Shown here one piece after another: positions 1-6,815 of a stretch of 64,000 nucleotides of DNA (its first letter is position 1; each line of letters opens with the position of its first letter). Where the stretch lies: the NCBI GenBank assembly GCA_964427505.1, contig CAYRUO010000001.1, positions 372,001 to 436,000 of the forward strand. The letters are read 5' to 3'. A model generated the notes under the pieces. The model did no database searches, was not told where the DNA came from, and saw only the letters and a program-made list of their open reading frames with translations. Source of the stretch: Thermanaerothrix sp034436175 (lineage in GTDB: Bacteria > Chloroflexota > Anaerolineae > Anaerolineales > Anaerolineaceae). Both the position numbers and the translations under genes were made by a program.

Positions 1-86
1 GCGGCTTCAACTGCCAACATATGGTGGATGAGATTCTCATTCTTTACGTATTCGGTAACAATAGCGAAGGCCTCGTCGCGATTCAT
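1..86 (-). CDS. HD-domain (HDIG-like) hydrolase, N-terminal fragment
   Basis: Only the first 28 codons lie in the window and the rest runs off the left edge. The ATG at 86-84 follows a strong Shine-Dalgarno sequence AAGGAGGT (complement of 97-104) with 10 nt spacing. That SD lies inside the 3' end of the upstream SanA-like gene, whose stop is only four bases before this ATG, so the two genes are probably co-transcribed and coupled. The start MNRDEAF followed by YVKNENLIHHMLAVEA is typical of small bacterial HD-superfamily phosphohydrolases; the His pair lies in the first helix of that fold. The metal-binding HD motif itself is outside the window, so the call rests on the N-terminus alone. Confidence 0.6.
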   Translation of the reverse strand, partial: MNRDEAFAIVTEYVKNENLIHHMLAVEA

Positions 87-90
87 ACCT

Positions 91-786
91 CTAGATACCT
101 CCTTGGCGTGGTAGATCATGCAACGGGAAAGCCCCGTGTGGTTCCGGAAATATGGGTTCAGGCTCTCCCAATACCGGCATAGGACGCCGAACCAAAACAT
201 CTATGAACGCCATCAAAGTGGCTGGGATTTCGCGCAACCGCCAATAGCGATAAGCCAAGGGGTGGTAGGCCCGCTGGTCCGCCGGCACCCCCCAGGCTTC
301 AATACCAAGTAGGTTGCAGGTGATAAGTGCGCGTGGCAGATGGAATGCTTGGGTCACCAGTACGGCTTGCTGGACGCCAAAAATGTAGCGTGCCCGATAA
401 CAGGTGTCATAAGTGCGACGCCCGGCATAATCCAGCACAATATCGGCATCGGGAACGCCCAACTGTACGGCATAGTCACGCATGGCGCCAGGTTCGTTAT
501 AGTTAATGAAGCGGTTATCCCCGCTCATGAGCAACTTGCTGACCTTACCCTCGAAATACAATTGGGCCGCGGTGGCTACGCGGTCACGCAGCACCGGGGA
601 AGGACTACCATCACGAGAAAGTCCGGCGCCGAAAACGATGGCTATGGGGGCTGTTGGGCTATCTTGGAGCATGAATGTGCGCGGTTTGGCATAAAGCCAT
701 GCAGTGAGATTGGTAATCCCAAGCAGAAAAATTGCCCCACTGCCGACTACGGCTGATACGGTGAACAATGTCTTCAGGGTTTTCAT
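91..786 (-). CDS. SanA/YdcF-like DUF218 membrane protein
   Basis: 231 aa. An N-terminal hydrophobic segment (about residues 8-32) anchors an extracytoplasmic DUF218 domain. Visible family motifs are IAIVFGAGLSRDGSPSPVLRDR, split here as IAIVFGAG (about 48-55) and SPVLRDR, then LLMSGDN (about 85-91), EPGAMRDYAV and VTQAFHLPRAL (about 145-155). DUF218 proteins such as E. coli SanA and ElyC act in envelope integrity, but their reaction is uncertain. The start at 786 has no SD; a -10-like TAGAAT with extended TGG lies 7 nt upstream, so the mRNA may be leaderless. The gene overlaps the SD of the downstream HD-domain gene. Confidence 0.85.
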   Translation of the reverse strand: MKTLKTLFTVSAVVGSGAIFLLGITNLTAWLYAKPRTFMLQDSPTAPIAIVFGAGLSRDGSPSPVLRDRVATAAQLYFEGKVSKLLMSGDNRFINYNEPGAMRDYAVQLGVPDADIVLDYAGRRTYDTCYRARYIFGVQQAVLVTQAFHLPRALITCNLLGIEAWGVPADQRAYHPLAYRYWRLREIPATLMAFIDVLVRRPMPVLGEPEPIFPEPHGAFPLHDLPRQGGI

Positions 787-793
787 GGGGAAA

Positions 794-804
794 ATTCTAC
801 CATG
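794..804 (-). promoter_or_regulatory. extended -10 promoter for the SanA-like gene
   Basis: On the minus strand the sequence TGG-TAGAAT (hexamer 799-794) lies only 7 nt before the ATG at 786. No convincing -35 element is seen. The predicted transcript would start at or within a base or two of the start codon. Confidence 0.4.
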
Positions 805-832
805 AGGGGCGCCTGGGGAAGATCTGGCTCGT

Positions 833-1852
833 TTATCGTCCCAGCAGGGTCTCTAAGTCTGGTGAAAGTGCCGAGAGGATTTCGCGCAGAGGGTTATAAA
901 CCGAATCGTCTACGCGTTTGAGGGCTTGCAAGGCGTAACCCTGATTGAGTTGGGAGATCAAGGCGTTCAAATCAGCATCACTGACGGCATCCATGAGCGC
1001 TGAAGTAGCCGCCTGGCGCGCTGCGGCCGGCACCCGCGGGTGAAAGGAGACATTCAGGTTAGGGATGATGGGCTCTGTCTGCCAAAGAATAACCACCCGT
1101 TGTTCTGCATCTGGCAGGTCATTCAATACCGTGGATGCCGTGCGTGGATCACCGGAAATTGCAAAGGTAGCGCCAAAATCGCAGATACCTTTAATATAGA
1201 GGGCACGTACGACCGCGCTGGGGGTTCGGGCAATGACGGCGGGTAACGTTTCGATGTCAATTTGTTTTAGAAGGGCGGCCGGGAGCAGATACCCTGCGAT
1301 AGAGGTGGGGTCAACCCAGCACGGGCGCGTTCCTGCCAATTGAGGTAATGCGGTTTCAGCGGGAGCGGTGCTGCGATTTGTCACAGGGTCAAAGTAGCGG
1401 GTGAAATTGCTCTCGGCATTAGCCAGAAACATACTGCCGTAAAAATAAACGCCGAAATGGTTGGCCAGTAACTCAACCTCGGCGAGGCCTTTTTCATGCG
1501 CATAGATGTAGGTTAATGGAGGTAGGAAAACAGCATGGACGACGCCGTCTTCCAAGGATGCGATAAGGTTAGTGTAGGTTTCGAACAGGCGAATCTGAAC
1601 GCTTAGTTTCGCTCGTTCGGTCAATGCTGTACTTAAGCGCTGGGCTGCGGATTGGTATTCTGGGGTTTGAGGATTCTCGACGACAAAACCGATAACCAGT
1701 GGATTTTCAGGGTGTCCCAGTGGTTGAGGAGTAGGGGTAAGAGTTGGCAGCGGTGTGGCAGTTGCGGGAATGGGTGTGGTGGTAGGTGAGCAGGATGTCA
1801 GCAGCACCAACCCGAGGATCACCCATATAGTGCAGGATGCATGTCGCTTCAT
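833..1852 (-). CDS. PhnD-like substrate-binding lipoprotein
   Basis: 339 aa from ATG 1852. A signal peptide MKRHASCTIWVILGL ends in a lipobox LLTSC, followed by a Thr/Pro-rich linker and then a periplasmic-binding-protein type 2 domain of the phosphate/phosphite/phosphonate (PhnD) class. Family features include LVIGFVVENPQTPEYQSAA near the domain start and ALYIKGICDFGATFA in the second half. ATG 1852 is preferred because it overlaps the lplA stop as ATGA; an in-frame ATG at 1867 would add five residues. No permease or ATPase gene is adjacent, so this is an orphan binding protein. The ligand cannot be told from sequence. Confidence 0.75.
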   Translation of the reverse strand: MKRHASCTIWVILGLVLLTSCSPTTTPIPATATPLPTLTPTPQPLGHPENPLVIGFVVENPQTPEYQSAAQRLSTALTERAKLSVQIRLFETYTNLIASLEDGVVHAVFLPPLTYIYAHEKGLAEVELLANHFGVYFYGSMFLANAESNFTRYFDPVTNRSTAPAETALPQLAGTRPCWVDPTSIAGYLLPAALLKQIDIETLPAVIARTPSAVVRALYIKGICDFGATFAISGDPRTASTVLNDLPDAEQRVVILWQTEPIIPNLNVSFHPRVPAAARQAATSALMDAVSDADLNALISQLNQGYALQALKRVDDSVYNPLREILSALSPDLETLLGR

Positions 1853-2661
1853 CGGTGCTGAATCCATGAGGGATTAGCGTATTTTTCACGCACTAAGGCC
1901 TCAGCACGTCGTAATTCCATGGGGGAAGGTGGTCCTTCCTGGAGATTTATATCGAACGTTTCGGCAAAAGCATGGGCAAATGCCTCAGCCGCAGTTTCCC
2001 AGGCCAAGGGATATCCTAGTACGTTTTCGGCAGTGGTGGCATGCTCCAAAAGGCGTTCTGCGTCTCTGGCGCGTTGATCGGGATCGCTATAACGAAGGAC
2101 TTTTACGATGCGGGTCAAGTCACCATACAACGGGAATGAGCCGTGTTGAAGCACTCCCTGTAAGCGGCGTGCCTGGGCGCTGCCGATAATTTTCTTGCCA
2201 TCTACAGTGATCTCGTAATTCGATGGCACTTCGAAGCACACGGCCCCGTTGGCTTCGATTTGCCCATACTCGCGGTCGGCACGCGCAGGGAGCCCTAAAT
2301 CATGCAGGGCTTTAACCAGGGCAGTGGCAATCCGGCGGTACGATTCAAGCACGCTTCCGCTGACAATCGGGTGGTCGTGGGGCGCAATAACGGCATAGGT
2401 AAGTTCGTCCGTGTGGAGGATCGCGCGTCCTCCAGTTGGGCGGCGCACCACGTCCCAACCAAGCGCGTGGAGGGTTTCTACATCCACATCACTGAAACTT
2501 TGGGCGTATCCTAAGGAAAGGCAGGGGGGATCCCAGGCATAAAGACGCAGGGTGGGTGGAGACTGCCACTGCACAACGGCTTCCAAAATGGCTTCATCCA
2601 GGGCCATATTCCAGGCCCCAGGGGCGGGTGAAGAGCGGAGGAGTCGCCAGGTTTCCCGCAT
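1849..2661 (-). CDS. lplA: lipoate-protein ligase A family protein
   Basis: 270 aa BPL/LplA/LipB-type ligase or octanoyltransferase, which attaches lipoate or octanoate to lipoyl domains of 2-oxoacid dehydrogenases and glycine-cleavage H protein. Motifs seen are LSLGYAQS (about 49-56), RRPTGGRAILH (about 74-84) and the lysine-bearing VDGKKIIGSAQARR (about 152-165), in the usual order. It lacks the C-terminal accessory domain of E. coli LplA, so it resembles the short LplA/LipM class. The ATG at 2661 has no SD and lies 10 nt after a TATAAT. It overlaps the PhnD-like gene by ATGA. No H-protein or lipoyl synthase gene is in the window. Confidence 0.85.
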   Translation of the reverse strand: MRETWRLLRSSPAPGAWNMALDEAILEAVVQWQSPPTLRLYAWDPPCLSLGYAQSFSDVDVETLHALGWDVVRRPTGGRAILHTDELTYAVIAPHDHPIVSGSVLESYRRIATALVKALHDLGLPARADREYGQIEANGAVCFEVPSNYEITVDGKKIIGSAQARRLQGVLQHGSFPLYGDLTRIVKVLRYSDPDQRARDAERLLEHATTAENVLGYPLAWETAAEAFAHAFAETFDINLQEGPPSPMELRRAEALVREKYANPSWIQHR

Positions 2662-2671
2662 CGTGATCCAA

Positions 2672-2677
2672 ATTATA
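2672..2677 (-). promoter_or_regulatory. -10 element of lplA (near-leaderless)
   Basis: TATAAT on the minus strand lies ten bases before the lplA ATG at 2661. No SD is present between them, so any 5' leader would be only a few nucleotides. The -35 region is not recognisable. Confidence 0.45.
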
Positions 2678-2736
2678 TATCAGAAAGCGAAGAAAACTAA
2701 AAGGTTAGACAGGCATGGGTAAGGTTTGCCGGCTTA

Positions 2737-2745
2737 TGCTATAAT
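2737..2745 (+). promoter_or_regulatory. extended -10 promoter upstream of the sugar operon
   Basis: TGC-TATAAT is a perfect extended -10 element; no good -35 is spaced from it. An ATG at 2751 begins only 5 nt downstream and opens a 71-codon frame of unknown reality. This may be the distal promoter of the solute-binding protein transcript. Confidence 0.45.
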
Positions 2746-2814
2746 GATAAATGTCAATATGGTTAATGCGAGTTTTTCTTACTGTATCTCGAAGCAGGGG
2801 GTTTAACAAAAGAC

Positions 2815-2844
2815 TTGTCAACATTTTTGGGACTGTGGTATATA
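2815..2844 (+). promoter_or_regulatory. sigma-70-type promoter of the sugar-uptake operon
   Basis: TTGTCA (2815-2820), an 18-bp spacer and TATATA (2839-2844). It would give a leader of about 155 nt ahead of the binding-protein gene. Confidence 0.45.
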
Positions 2845-3005
2845 TGGGCTTGCCTCTTTGTGGGGCGTATGTCTGTAAGGAGCAATGTAGAAAGGAGGTG
2901 ATGGAATCCCCTGAAGACAGTCGGAGTGAGGTCGTACCCCTTCTACCCGGCCTGAATCTGTATTGACAGGCACCCAAATTTCCAAAAGCAACAAAAGGAG
3001 GAAAG

Positions 3006-4316
3006 ATGAAAGCGAAGTTACTGCCCTTAATCAGCCTGCTGCTTGTGGTGGCCTTTGTGCTGGCTGCGTGCCAACCCGCGGCGACTCCGACAGCTGCTCC
3101 CACTCAACCGCCGGCGCAGGAGCAACCCACCCAACCGCCGGCTCAGGAACAGCCGACCCAACCACCCGCGGCGGAAGAAGTTACCCTCTCGTTCTGGGAG
3201 CAGGAGGGTGACGAGGTGGATGTGTTCATTGACCAGTTGTTGGCCGAGTTCATGGCTGCCAACCCCAATATCAAGGTCGAACGCACCCACTATGAAAACG
3301 AAGCACTGCGGGATCAGTTCCAGACCGCGGCGCTGGCCAACGCGGCCCCCGAAGTTGTGCGTGTGCCGAACGACTTCGCTGGCCCCTTCAGCAAGCTGGA
3401 TATTGTAGCCCCGGTGGATCAGCTCTTTGACAAGGCGTTCCTGGATCAGTTCTTCCCCGGCGCGCTTGAACCCGCTGTGGTTGGTGGTACCCTGTGGGGT
3501 GTTCCGGATAACTACGGCAACCACCTGATGTTGCTCTACAACAAGGACCTCATTGCTGAACCCCCTGCCACTTTCGAAGCACTGATCGAAAAGGCCAAAG
3601 AACTGACCAAGGGTGACATTCAGGGCTTCGCTTACAACCTCAACGAACCCTTCTGGGGCGCCGGTTTCTACGGTGCTTTCGGCGGCTGGCCTCTGGATGA
3701 AAACGATAAACCTCAATTCAATAACGAGGCTTTCATCAACTACCTGAAGTTCGTCAAGAGCCTTAAGGATCAGGGCGTTGTTCCGCAGGAATGCGATTAC
3801 AACTGCGCCGATACGCTCTTCAAAGAGGGCAAGGCGGCCATGATCATCAACGGCGACTGGTCGCTGGGTGACTACGTCAAGGCATTGGGTGACAAATTGG
3901 GTGTTGCCCCGGTGCCGCCGATCAACGGCAAACCCTACACCGAGATGACCAGTGGTAAGTACTTCATGGTCTTCAAAGGCGTCCTGGATGATCCGGTTAA
4001 GAAGGACGCGGTGGTAAAGTTCATCACCTTCATGACCTCGAAAGAGGTTCAGAAGCGCTGGCTCGAGGAGTTCAAGCGTCTGCCTTCGAATAAAGAGGTG
4101 GCGCAAGATCCGTTGATCACCAGCGATCCGATCCTGGCCGGTTCGATGGCGGCGCTTCAGAATGGTCGCGGTATGCCGGCGGCGCCTGAGATGCGCTGCG
4201 CCTGGGATGCTTGGCGCCCGGCGTTGGAGGGTGTGATGGCAGGCACCACGACGCCTGAAGATGCCGCGGCTGCTGCTCAGAAGTCAGCCGATGAGTGTGT
4301 AGCCACGCTACAATAG
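3006..4316 (+). CDS. ABC sugar transporter substrate-binding lipoprotein (family 1, MalE-like)
   Basis: 436 aa. Signal peptide with lipobox LAAC (Cys 21), then a 30-residue Ala/Pro/Thr/Gln linker with imperfect repeats of PPAQEQPTQ, then a type 1 extracellular solute-binding domain starting at VTLSFWEQ. Features such as WGVPDNYGNHLMLLYNKDL and KAAMIINGDWSL are typical of maltodextrin-type binding proteins. The SD AGGAGG sits 6 nt before the ATG. It is the first gene of a four-gene operon with two permeases and a GH57 enzyme, supporting alpha-glucan oligosaccharides as ligand (inference). A terminator follows immediately, which would keep this gene expressed above the permeases. No ATPase gene is nearby, so a shared MsmK/MalK-type ATPase is expected elsewhere. 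Confidence 0.9.
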   Translation: MKAKLLPLISLLLVVAFVLAACQPAATPTAAPTQPPAQEQPTQPPAQEQPTQPPAAEEVTLSFWEQEGDEVDVFIDQLLAEFMAANPNIKVERTHYENEALRDQFQTAALANAAPEVVRVPNDFAGPFSKLDIVAPVDQLFDKAFLDQFFPGALEPAVVGGTLWGVPDNYGNHLMLLYNKDLIAEPPATFEALIEKAKELTKGDIQGFAYNLNEPFWGAGFYGAFGGWPLDENDKPQFNNEAFINYLKFVKSLKDQGVVPQECDYNCADTLFKEGKAAMIINGDWSLGDYVKALGDKLGVAPVPPINGKPYTEMTSGKYFMVFKGVLDDPVKKDAVVKFITFMTSKEVQKRWLEEFKRLPSNKEVAQDPLITSDPILAGSMAALQNGRGMPAAPEMRCAWDAWRPALEGVMAGTTTPEDAAAAAQKSADECVATLQ

Positions 4317-4332
4317 GTAGCGCTTGAGTTCA

Positions 4333-4364
4333 GGGGAGCATGAAACCTCATGCTCCCCTTTTTT
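4333..4364 (+). terminator. intrinsic terminator/attenuator inside the sugar operon
   Basis: A perfect 11-bp stem GGGGAGCATGA / TCATGCTCCCC (4333-4343 with 4348-4358), AACC loop and six T residues (4359-4364), starting 16 nt after the binding-protein stop and 20 nt before the permease ATG. Partial read-through would set binding-protein to permease stoichiometry. Confidence 0.85.
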
Positions 4365-4384
4365 ACTAGAAGGGGACAGGTGCC

Positions 4385-5887
4385 ATGGAGGAAAAAAACG
4401 GATTACGCCGCTTTTTACCGACCTTTCTCTGGCTTGCGGCAGGGGTGGCTGTCATCTGGGGCTTGATCCGTCTAATCGCTCCCTACTCGGCAGGGATCAC
4501 TCTAACGCAAAAAATTATTGTAGCGCGTTTGACCGAGGTGAGCGGTTTTCTGATTGCCCTGCTGATTGGGCTGGCTGCTATTGAGGTTTTCGTCTATCAG
4601 ATCTTCTTCCGCGGTCCGCGGGATCTCGTGACCACCATAATTGTGCGCATTCTACAGGGTGCTTTTGGGCTAACCCTGTTGTTAGCAGTGGTGGCCTTTT
4701 TTGATCTTACCGATTTGATCCGGTTAGGGGATGGTACGCTGGCCAACTTGATTCGATTCCCCATCAATTTACCGGCCATCCTGCAAAAGGCGCTCATTAA
4801 CGCCTCAATTGCGCCCAAATCATCGGCGGGCCTGTGGAGCATGCTGATTATTGTGGGTGGCGTGGCGATCCTGTTGGGGGTGGTGCAAGCCCTTACTCGT
4901 CCTCGTCCGACCAAACTCGGCCTGGCTTATCTTCTGGTTACTCCGGCCTTCATCGGCATCTTCTTCCTCATCCTCTACCCATTTGCCTTTGAAGTCAAAT
5001 TGGCTTTTTCCAATGCGTCATTGGGCACCCAAGCGACTAAGAACGCTTCTTATGGGTTAATTTACGGTTGGCAGAACCTGGTCACGCTTTTTACCGGGAA
5101 TGTGGCTAAAGAGGCGAAGTTCTTTGAGGTTCTGGGGCGCACCGTTTTGTGGACGGTGATCAATGTCACGTTCCACGTCACCGGGGGCATGATTCTGGCT
5201 TTGATGCTTAATCGCCCAATGAAGTTGCGCGGTTTATACCGCACCTTGCTGGTCTTCCCTTGGGCAATTCCGACCACGATTGCAGCAATGGCATTTCGCA
5301 ACGAGTTTGACTCGCGCTACGGGTTTTTTAACATCATTCTACGCAACCTACAAAGTTGGTTTGCCGATGTTGCGAGTCAAACCGGCTCATGGTTGGTCGT
5401 AGGGGACGCTTTCAATTGGTTGGCGCAGAACATCGGCCCGGTTTCCTGGAAACAGGATCCTTTCTGGGCGTTTGTGTCTGTGCTCATCGTCAATATCTGG
5501 CTGGGAATTCCGTTTATGATGGTTATTATTCTCGGTGGCTTGCAGAGCATCTCCCATGAGTATTATGAAGCCGCCGAGATTGATGGTGCCAGTCCCTGGC
5601 AGTCGTTTTGGAATATTACAATCCCTTTGCTCCGTCCAGTGCTCACCCCGGCGATCATTTTAGGGGTGGTGTGGACGTTCAATAAATTCGATGTCATCTA
5701 TTTGGTGACGCAAGGGGGGCCGCAAGAAAAAACCGATATTTTGGTTTCGTCCATGTATAAGGCGGCTTTTCAGTTCTACCGCTATGGTTTTACCGCCATG
5801 TTTGCCTTGGTGATCTTCTTGATTTTGTTCATCTTTACCCTGGTGTTCTTGAGAGTTAGTGGTGGGCTAAAGTCAGCAACCGAGTAA
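4385..5887 (+). CDS. sugar ABC transporter permease (MalF-like)
   Basis: 500 aa. Four N-terminal hydrophobic segments (about residues 14-35, 50-75, 90-110, 142-165) precede a MalF-type permease core of about six segments. The EAA loop that contacts the ATPase reads EYYEAAEIDGASPWQSFW (about residues 394-411). The extra N-terminal membrane region resembles the extended N-terminus of MalF but lacks a large MalF-like P2 periplasmic domain. The protein forms the translocation pore with the next gene product. It follows the terminator at 4333-4364 and ends 15 bp before the second permease. Confidence 0.9.
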   Translation: MEEKNGLRRFLPTFLWLAAGVAVIWGLIRLIAPYSAGITLTQKIIVARLTEVSGFLIALLIGLAAIEVFVYQIFFRGPRDLVTTIIVRILQGAFGLTLLLAVVAFFDLTDLIRLGDGTLANLIRFPINLPAILQKALINASIAPKSSAGLWSMLIIVGGVAILLGVVQALTRPRPTKLGLAYLLVTPAFIGIFFLILYPFAFEVKLAFSNASLGTQATKNASYGLIYGWQNLVTLFTGNVAKEAKFFEVLGRTVLWTVINVTFHVTGGMILALMLNRPMKLRGLYRTLLVFPWAIPTTIAAMAFRNEFDSRYGFFNIILRNLQSWFADVASQTGSWLVVGDAFNWLAQNIGPVSWKQDPFWAFVSVLIVNIWLGIPFMMVIILGGLQSISHEYYEAAEIDGASPWQSFWNITIPLLRPVLTPAIILGVVWTFNKFDVIYLVTQGGPQEKTDILVSSMYKAAFQFYRYGFTAMFALVIFLILFIFTLVFLRVSGGLKSATE

Positions 5888-5902
5888 AAGGAGAGATGAG
5901 CC

Positions 5903-6811
5903 ATGAAAAATGTGACCCTAGCATTAAAACGTTTTTACCGCTGGTTCTTCTTCCGTGCCCGTGGTGACAGCCCCTTCAAGCGCTTGCTTATCCACCTAGG
6001 GCTGATTGTGGCTTGTATCATTGCCGTTTACCCCGTCTTGCGCGTCGTCACCATCTCTCTCCGTCCAAATGACACGTTGCTGACTACCAGCCTACGCATT
6101 ATCCCTGAAAATGCGACCCTCGACAATTACAAAGAAGTGCTGTTTGGCGCCCCGGAGAAGAATCGCAAATCCGATTTCTTCCTCTGGTTGTGGAATTCAC
6201 TTTCAATTGTCATGGTCACTTCGATTGCCAGCGTAGTTCTGGCGGCTACCAGTGCCTATGCCTTTTCCCGTTTTCGCTTCCCGGGCCGTAATGCAGGATT
6301 GATTTTCCTGTTTACGACCCAAATGATCCCGGCAGGGATGTTGCTTTTGCCGCTCTTCATCATGTTAGCCAAACTACAAATGATCAATACCTCGTTGGGT
6401 TTGATCATCGCCTATTCGGTGAGTTCGGTGCCGCTGACCATTTGGACCTTGAAGGGCTACTACGATACCATCCCGGTGGATTTGGAAGAGGCGGCTTTGA
6501 TTGATGGTGCCTCGCGCTTGCGCACGTTTACCCAAATTATTTTGCCGCTTTCCAGTCCGGCCCTGGCAATAGCCTTTCTCTTCAGTTTTATGGGCGGCTG
6601 GAGTGAGTACCTGGTGGCGCGGGTGGTGCTGCAGAAGAACGAGATGTACACCTGGCCGTTAGGTATCTTTACTTATGCCCAGCAGTTTACCGTTGCCTGG
6701 GGTAAATTTGCAGCGGCATCGGTATTAATCGCCATCCCGGTGATGGCGCTGTTCTTGTATTCTTCGAAATGGTTGATTTCAGGTCTGACTCTGGGAAGTG
6801 TCAAGGGATAG
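5903..6811 (+). CDS. sugar ABC transporter permease (MalG-like)
   Basis: 302 aa, carbohydrate uptake permease of the MalG class with about six membrane helices. The EAA motif reads DLEEAALIDGASRLRTFTQI (about residues 193-212). The SD AGGAGAG lies upstream of the ATG. It pairs with the preceding permease, and its stop is 4 bp before the ATG of the GH57 gene, indicating translational coupling of uptake and hydrolysis. Confidence 0.9.
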   Translation: MKNVTLALKRFYRWFFFRARGDSPFKRLLIHLGLIVACIIAVYPVLRVVTISLRPNDTLLTTSLRIIPENATLDNYKEVLFGAPEKNRKSDFFLWLWNSLSIVMVTSIASVVLAATSAYAFSRFRFPGRNAGLIFLFTTQMIPAGMLLLPLFIMLAKLQMINTSLGLIIAYSVSSVPLTIWTLKGYYDTIPVDLEEAALIDGASRLRTFTQIILPLSSPALAIAFLFSFMGGWSEYLVARVVLQKNEMYTWPLGIFTYAQQFTVAWGKFAAASVLIAIPVMALFLYSSKWLISGLTLGSVKG

Positions 6812-6815
6812 AACT

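Larger units (their letters stand above)
2662..3005 (+). other. intergenic region with long leader of the sugar-uptake operon
   Basis: 344 bp between divergent lplA and the solute-binding protein gene. It holds the lplA -10 element (minus), two plus-strand promoter candidates (2737-2745 and 2815-2844) and a leader of at least 155 nt before the ATG at 3006. A 12-base sequence AAAGGAGGTGAT at 2891-2902 matches the complement of the usual 16S rRNA 3' end exactly, but sits only 2 nt from an ATG (2901) that opens a 21-codon frame ending at 2966. The same frame is open back to an ATG at 2751. Neither short frame resembles a known protein. Confidence 0.5.

Noticed and set aside
3027..4106. 359-codon frame on the minus strand
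   Set aside because: It lies wholly antisense to the solute-binding protein gene, which has a lipoprotein signal, an SD and clear family motifs; the antisense frame has no recognisable domain.
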